A stretch of DNA of 64,000 nt from Chamaea fasciata (Eukaryota; Chordata; Aves; Passeriformes; Sylviidae): assembly GCA_029207755.1 (NCBI GenBank), contig JARCOQ010000009.1, positions 31,208,914-31,272,913 on the forward strand, read 5' to 3'. Both the position numbers and the translations under genes were made by a program. The notes below the pieces were generated by a model. It saw nothing but the letters and a program-made list of their open reading frames with translations, was not told where the DNA came from and made no database searches. Below, piece by piece: positions 60,826 to 64,000 of the stretch (positions are counted from its first letter, which is position 1; every line of letters starts with the position of its first letter).

Positions 60826-60966
60826 CACCATCCCTGCAGGGATTTAAAAGCAGTGTGGATGTGGCACAAGGGACATGGGTGGCCTTGCCAGTGCTGGGTG
60901 AAAGGTTGGACTTGATGATCTTTGAGGCCTTCTTCAAACTGAAGCCATTCTGGGATGTGATGCTGT
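60826..60966 (+). mobile_element. Old CR1 LINE 3' end
   Basis: Sense CR1 tail: ATCACCATCCCTGCAGGGAT, TTAAAAGCAGTGTGGATGTG, AAAGGTTGGACTTGATGATC and TTCTTCAAACTGAAGCCATT. It is similar in type to 16295-16778 and diverged. Confidence 0.85.
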
Positions 60967-61248
60967 AAGAATGCCGAAAACTGATGGTTATTTGAAAGAA
61001 ATGATAATTTTAGGGGAAACCTTTGGAATGACTGTTCCTTTCACCTGTAGCAGTGGATGTCATGCTTCCTTCTCATCACAGATCCTGCTTTTCAGGAGTT
61101 TTGTTACAGTTCAGGTTGTTGTTACTTTCTTATTACTATTTTGTAGTTCTCAGACCCAGCTGCTGTTTCCTTACAGTATTTTTTCCAGCCACCTTAATTT
61201 TCCTACAAATATTCATTCTTCAACTTGCATCTCTTCTTGAATTCTGGT

Positions 61249-61289
61249 CCTGGTTTTTTTTTGGTTGGTTGGTTTTGTTTTTTTTTTTT

Positions 61290-61320
<31 letters not shown>

Positions 61321-61324
61321 TTTT

Positions 61325-61355
<31 letters not shown>

Positions 61356-61460
61356 TTTTTTTTTTTTTGTTTGTTTTTTTTTTTTTTTTTGTGTGTGTGT
61401 GGGGGGTTTTTTTGTTTGTTTGTTTGTTTTTTGGGGTTTTTTGGGGTTTTTTTTGCTTTT
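61249..61460. repeat. 200-bp T-rich low-complexity block
   Basis: Successive T runs of about 10-26 bases separated by single G residues, then (GT)n, G runs, (GTTT)n and TTTTGGGG units. The Phe-rich plus frames and Lys-rich minus frame are artefacts. Confidence 0.96.
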
Positions 61461-61845
61461 TGGAGAGTGTTTGCCTAATGGACATTTGGGTTACTGCACT
61501 TTTGGAGAGGTCCTCGTGTCTCTGGGAGCTCTCAGACATGGGGACATTTATTGCTTCAGGTTTTGGGTTGAAGTGGTTTAGGGTCTGTCTGCCCTAATTG
61601 GAAAGGTTCTCTTGTTTTAAGGCTCCTGGCTTTTGTAAGTAACTTTCCCAGTAAGGTAACTTTAAGAAAAAAAAAAAAAAAAAAAAAAAGAAAAAGAAGG
61701 GAGAGGAGGAAAACACAGGGATTTTTTTTTTTTTTTAGGAATATGCCATCCCTTGGAAAAGCAGCTGTCCACCAATGTGCAATCACATGCTTTAACCTCG
61801 GATTCATCCAGTTGTGTTTCCCATGGACTCATCACCCTTAGTAGT
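61461..61845. other. Non-coding stretch with poly(A) and poly(T)
   Basis: An A run of about 23 bases at 61667-61689 is followed by AG-rich DNA and a T run at about 61722-61738. There is no AATAAA just upstream of the A run, so it is not supported as a retrocopy tail. Confidence 0.6.
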
Positions 61846-61960
61846 GTCCAAGGCCAGGCTGGATGGGGCTTGGAGCAACCTGGGATAGTGGAAGGTTTCC
61901 CTGAGGTGGAACTGGATGAGTTTTAAGGTCTCTCCAACCCAAACCAATCTGTGTTTCCAT
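61846..61960 (+). mobile_element. CR1 LINE 3' end
   Basis: Sense tail: AGTAGTGTCCAAGGCCAGGC, TGGATGGGGCTTGGAGCAAC and GGTCTCTCCAACCCAAACCA, then a decayed GTGTTTCCATA end. The CCATGGCAGGGGG block is deleted. Confidence 0.9.
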
Positions 61961-63066
61961 AATACCACTTGTGTGAGGTAAGAGGAACAACTGCATTTTG
62001 GAGCAGAACTGATGCTCTCTGCACAAAGAGCAGAAACAGATGGCAAGTCCAAACTTTTCAGTATTTTCAGGAAAGGCAATGTAAATGCCACAGTCTGAGC
62101 TGTCTCTGAGGACTCATTTGCTGTTCCTATAGATAATGCTCAAATTAAACAGTGATCGCTCTTGACACAAGCAAATACATACCCCAGCCACTGCAGTGCA
62201 GGAGAATTTGGCAGGAGGAGGGGTTTTTTTGCGTTCATCTGAAGCACATCTCTACCAGAAGGACAATAGTTTGTGGATGAAATAGGTTGGTGCTTGTGGA
62301 GGGGGATAAGATCTGTTCCTCTCTGCTATGTCTGTTCTTGGCTTGTTGTGAGTGTACAGAGCAGATCTGAGCCTGTACCTTGCATTTAATCAGAAAACTC
62401 AACCATCAGCTGCTTTATAGCTCTCATTTTCAGTTAATGTTAGTTAATGTTTTGGGATGGATGTATCACCTGGTAAATCTGCAAATAAAGCAAAGCTGCT
62501 CCTTGTGCAGATGGGGGAAAGCTCAACTAAACCTAAACACAATGTTTCAGATTATTGTGTTAAAAGAACCCTTTGGGCAATGATCCACATCCCCAAAATC
62601 CACAAACATTTGCTGTCAAGAGGAAGCTTTTTCTTTGGAACTTTGCTGGTTGAAAATGCTGCATCTCCTCTCTCAATAATTCTCGTGATTGTAATATTTA
62701 CAAATACAGTAGGTGCATATTAGAGGAGAAATGGTTGAAACCTAGAGATTAAATGGAAGGGATTATCCTTTTACAGAGTCTGTATTTAATTTACACATGT
62801 AACTCTTTTGAGGTGGGAGAGACAGATTCCCAGCAACAAACACATTTATTAATTTCAGTGGTTGGTCTTTTTTCCTTGCAGCCTTTGGAGGTTTGCTTTG
62901 GTGCGGTGGTGACACTGTTGTGTTGTTCATATTCATGAGCTGCCTCACTGGGAACACATTCAGACAGCCTGAATTATCTTCTCCTGAGCATTGTGTTATG
63001 GTGGGGGTTTCTCTTAAGTCCTCACTCCTTAATGCTCACCAGGAGAGTCATGTTCCTTTCTCACAG
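61961..63066. other. Unannotated non-coding stretch
   Basis: No gene or repeat is recognisable. Confidence 0.45.
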
Positions 63067-63800
63067 GATCCCGGGATGGCTGAGGCTGCAGGGAGCTGGG
63101 TGGGCACGTGGTGCCACCTCCGTGCTCCAGCAGGGCCATCCCAGAGCCCAGGGCACAGCATTGTGCGCACACAGCTCTGCCACAGCCCCAGGGAGGAGCC
63201 CCCCAGGCCGTGTGGACAATGTGTTCAGGGCCGGGCACTGCCCAGGGAAGAAGTTGTGCCTCCTGTGCAGGGGGAATTGCTGGGCTCAGGCCCTGCCCGT
63301 GGCTCTGGGGCCATTGCTGGGCCCCCGCAGCAGAGCCTGGGCCCTGCTGGGAGCCCTCCCTGCACACAGGGACACCCAGGGCTCGGGGCCCCTCTCAGCT
63401 GGGGCTCCTCTCCAGGCTGAACAGCCCCGGCTCCCTCAGCCTTTCCTGGCCATTTCCCACATGCTCCAGGCCCTTCCTCAGCTGCGCAGCCTCCGCTGGC
63501 CCCGCTCCAGGAGCTCCCTGGCCCTGCTGTGCTGAGGATCCAGAGCTGGACACGGCACTCCAGAGGTGCCTCCAGGGCTGCCCACGGGGCCACCATCCAT
63601 CCCTCCCTGCCCTGCTGCCAAGGCTCCTCCTGCTGCCCCCGGGATCCCTTTGGCCTCCTTGGCCCCAGGACACTCTGCTGCCTCAGGGACAGCTCCGTGT
63701 CCCCTGGGTCCTTCCCCACAGAGCAGCTCCAGCAGGTTCCCCCCAGCCTGTGCTGGTGTCTGGGGCTGTTCCTGCCCAGGTGCAGGGCTTTTCCTTCTTC
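63067..63800 (-). mobile_element. Young-looking CR1 LINE copy, inverted match to 25.3 kb
   Basis: Minus-strand CR1 from its 3' end (CAGGATCCCGGGATGGCTGA, plus-strand reading) to the GCCCTGCACCTGGG segment near 63790, where it is 5'-truncated. About 520 bases nearest the 3' end are almost identical to the plus-strand copy at 25333-26224. It has one copy of the 48-bp unit triplicated there. The open frames of up to 267 aa (63108-63911 plus) run antisense through CR1 and are not genes. Confidence 0.93.
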
Positions 63801-64000
63801 TCTTTCTCTTCCTCAAGACTCCTGCACCTTGGTGGGAATAACCCCTGTATGGGAATGCAGGCTGCAGGATCCACAGCTGTGATTGATGGCAACGTGACAA
63901 TGAACAAATGAGAAAAACACAACCTTATGATACACCTCACCTTCCATCTCTGTTGTCCTGTACCTATGTTTTGGATTTCTTAGTGTCATATTTTTTCTGT

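Noticed and set aside
61667..61689. Poly(A) run as a plus-strand retrocopy tail
   Set aside because: No AATAAA lies just upstream, and the preceding sequence is not gene-like.
63108..63911. 267-aa open frame, longest in the window
   Set aside because: It runs antisense through a GC-rich CR1 copy, and similar frames occur in the inverted copy at 25.6-26.2 kb. There is no domain.

Overview
This window looks like vertebrate, almost certainly avian, nuclear DNA. The decisive evidence is about thirty fragments of CR1, the dominant LINE retrotransposon of birds. Many end in the diagnostic tail, a GGTCCCTTCCAACCC-type block followed by an ATTCTGTGATTCTATGA-type repeat. There are also two sequences built like avian endogenous-retrovirus LTRs, many short simple repeats, and no operon-like coding structure. 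A passerine is plausible but cannot be shown from this sequence.

I found no protein-coding gene that can be supported. The long open frames fall in CR1 3' regions, tandem repeats whose unit is a multiple of three or lacks stops, or GC-rich promoter-like DNA. The only recognisable protein-coding homology is decayed CR1 ORF2: a reverse-transcriptase piece near 35.42-35.54 kb (minus) and the ORF2 C-terminus near 25.33-25.42 kb (plus). The window is probably intergenic or intronic, with one candidate promoter: a GC-rich, CpG-rich island at 37.42-37.92 kb followed by plausible plus-strand splice donors.

Layout. 0-12 kb: scattered CR1 tails, a large diverged inverted repeat (3.64-4.84 kb), a probable solo LTR (9.51-9.82 kb) and a 180-bp perfect (GAGGA)n purine tract (11.47-11.65 kb). 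12-20 kb: a second probable LTR (about 12.88-13.37 kb) and a CR1 whose internal 45-bp segment has expanded into nine near-identical tandem copies (15.89-16.29 kb). 20-30 kb: mostly unique DNA, long T runs, a large young-looking CR1 with a 48-bp internal triplication (25.33-26.22 kb), and a CR1 cluster at 29.3-30.1 kb. 30-40 kb: unique DNA, an internally deleted CR1 (35.0-35.56 kb) and the CpG island. 40-53 kb: two CR1 copies sharing the same extra non-CR1 5' segment (40.5 and 46.7 kb), an A+C-rich, G-poor stretch that may be a nuclear mitochondrial insertion (44.7-44.9 kb), and a near-identical inverted CR1 pair (47.94-48.40 and 51.99-52.44 kb). 53-60.8 kb: the longest stretch with no recognisable interspersed repeat. 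60.8-64 kb: T-rich low-complexity DNA and a CR1 that is a near-identical inverted match to the 25.3-kb copy.

The elements do not form one functional system. The history visible is repeated CR1 insertion by several subfamilies of different age, followed by local tandem and inverted duplication, around a single candidate promoter. All coordinates and similarity statements come from reading and aligning by eye.
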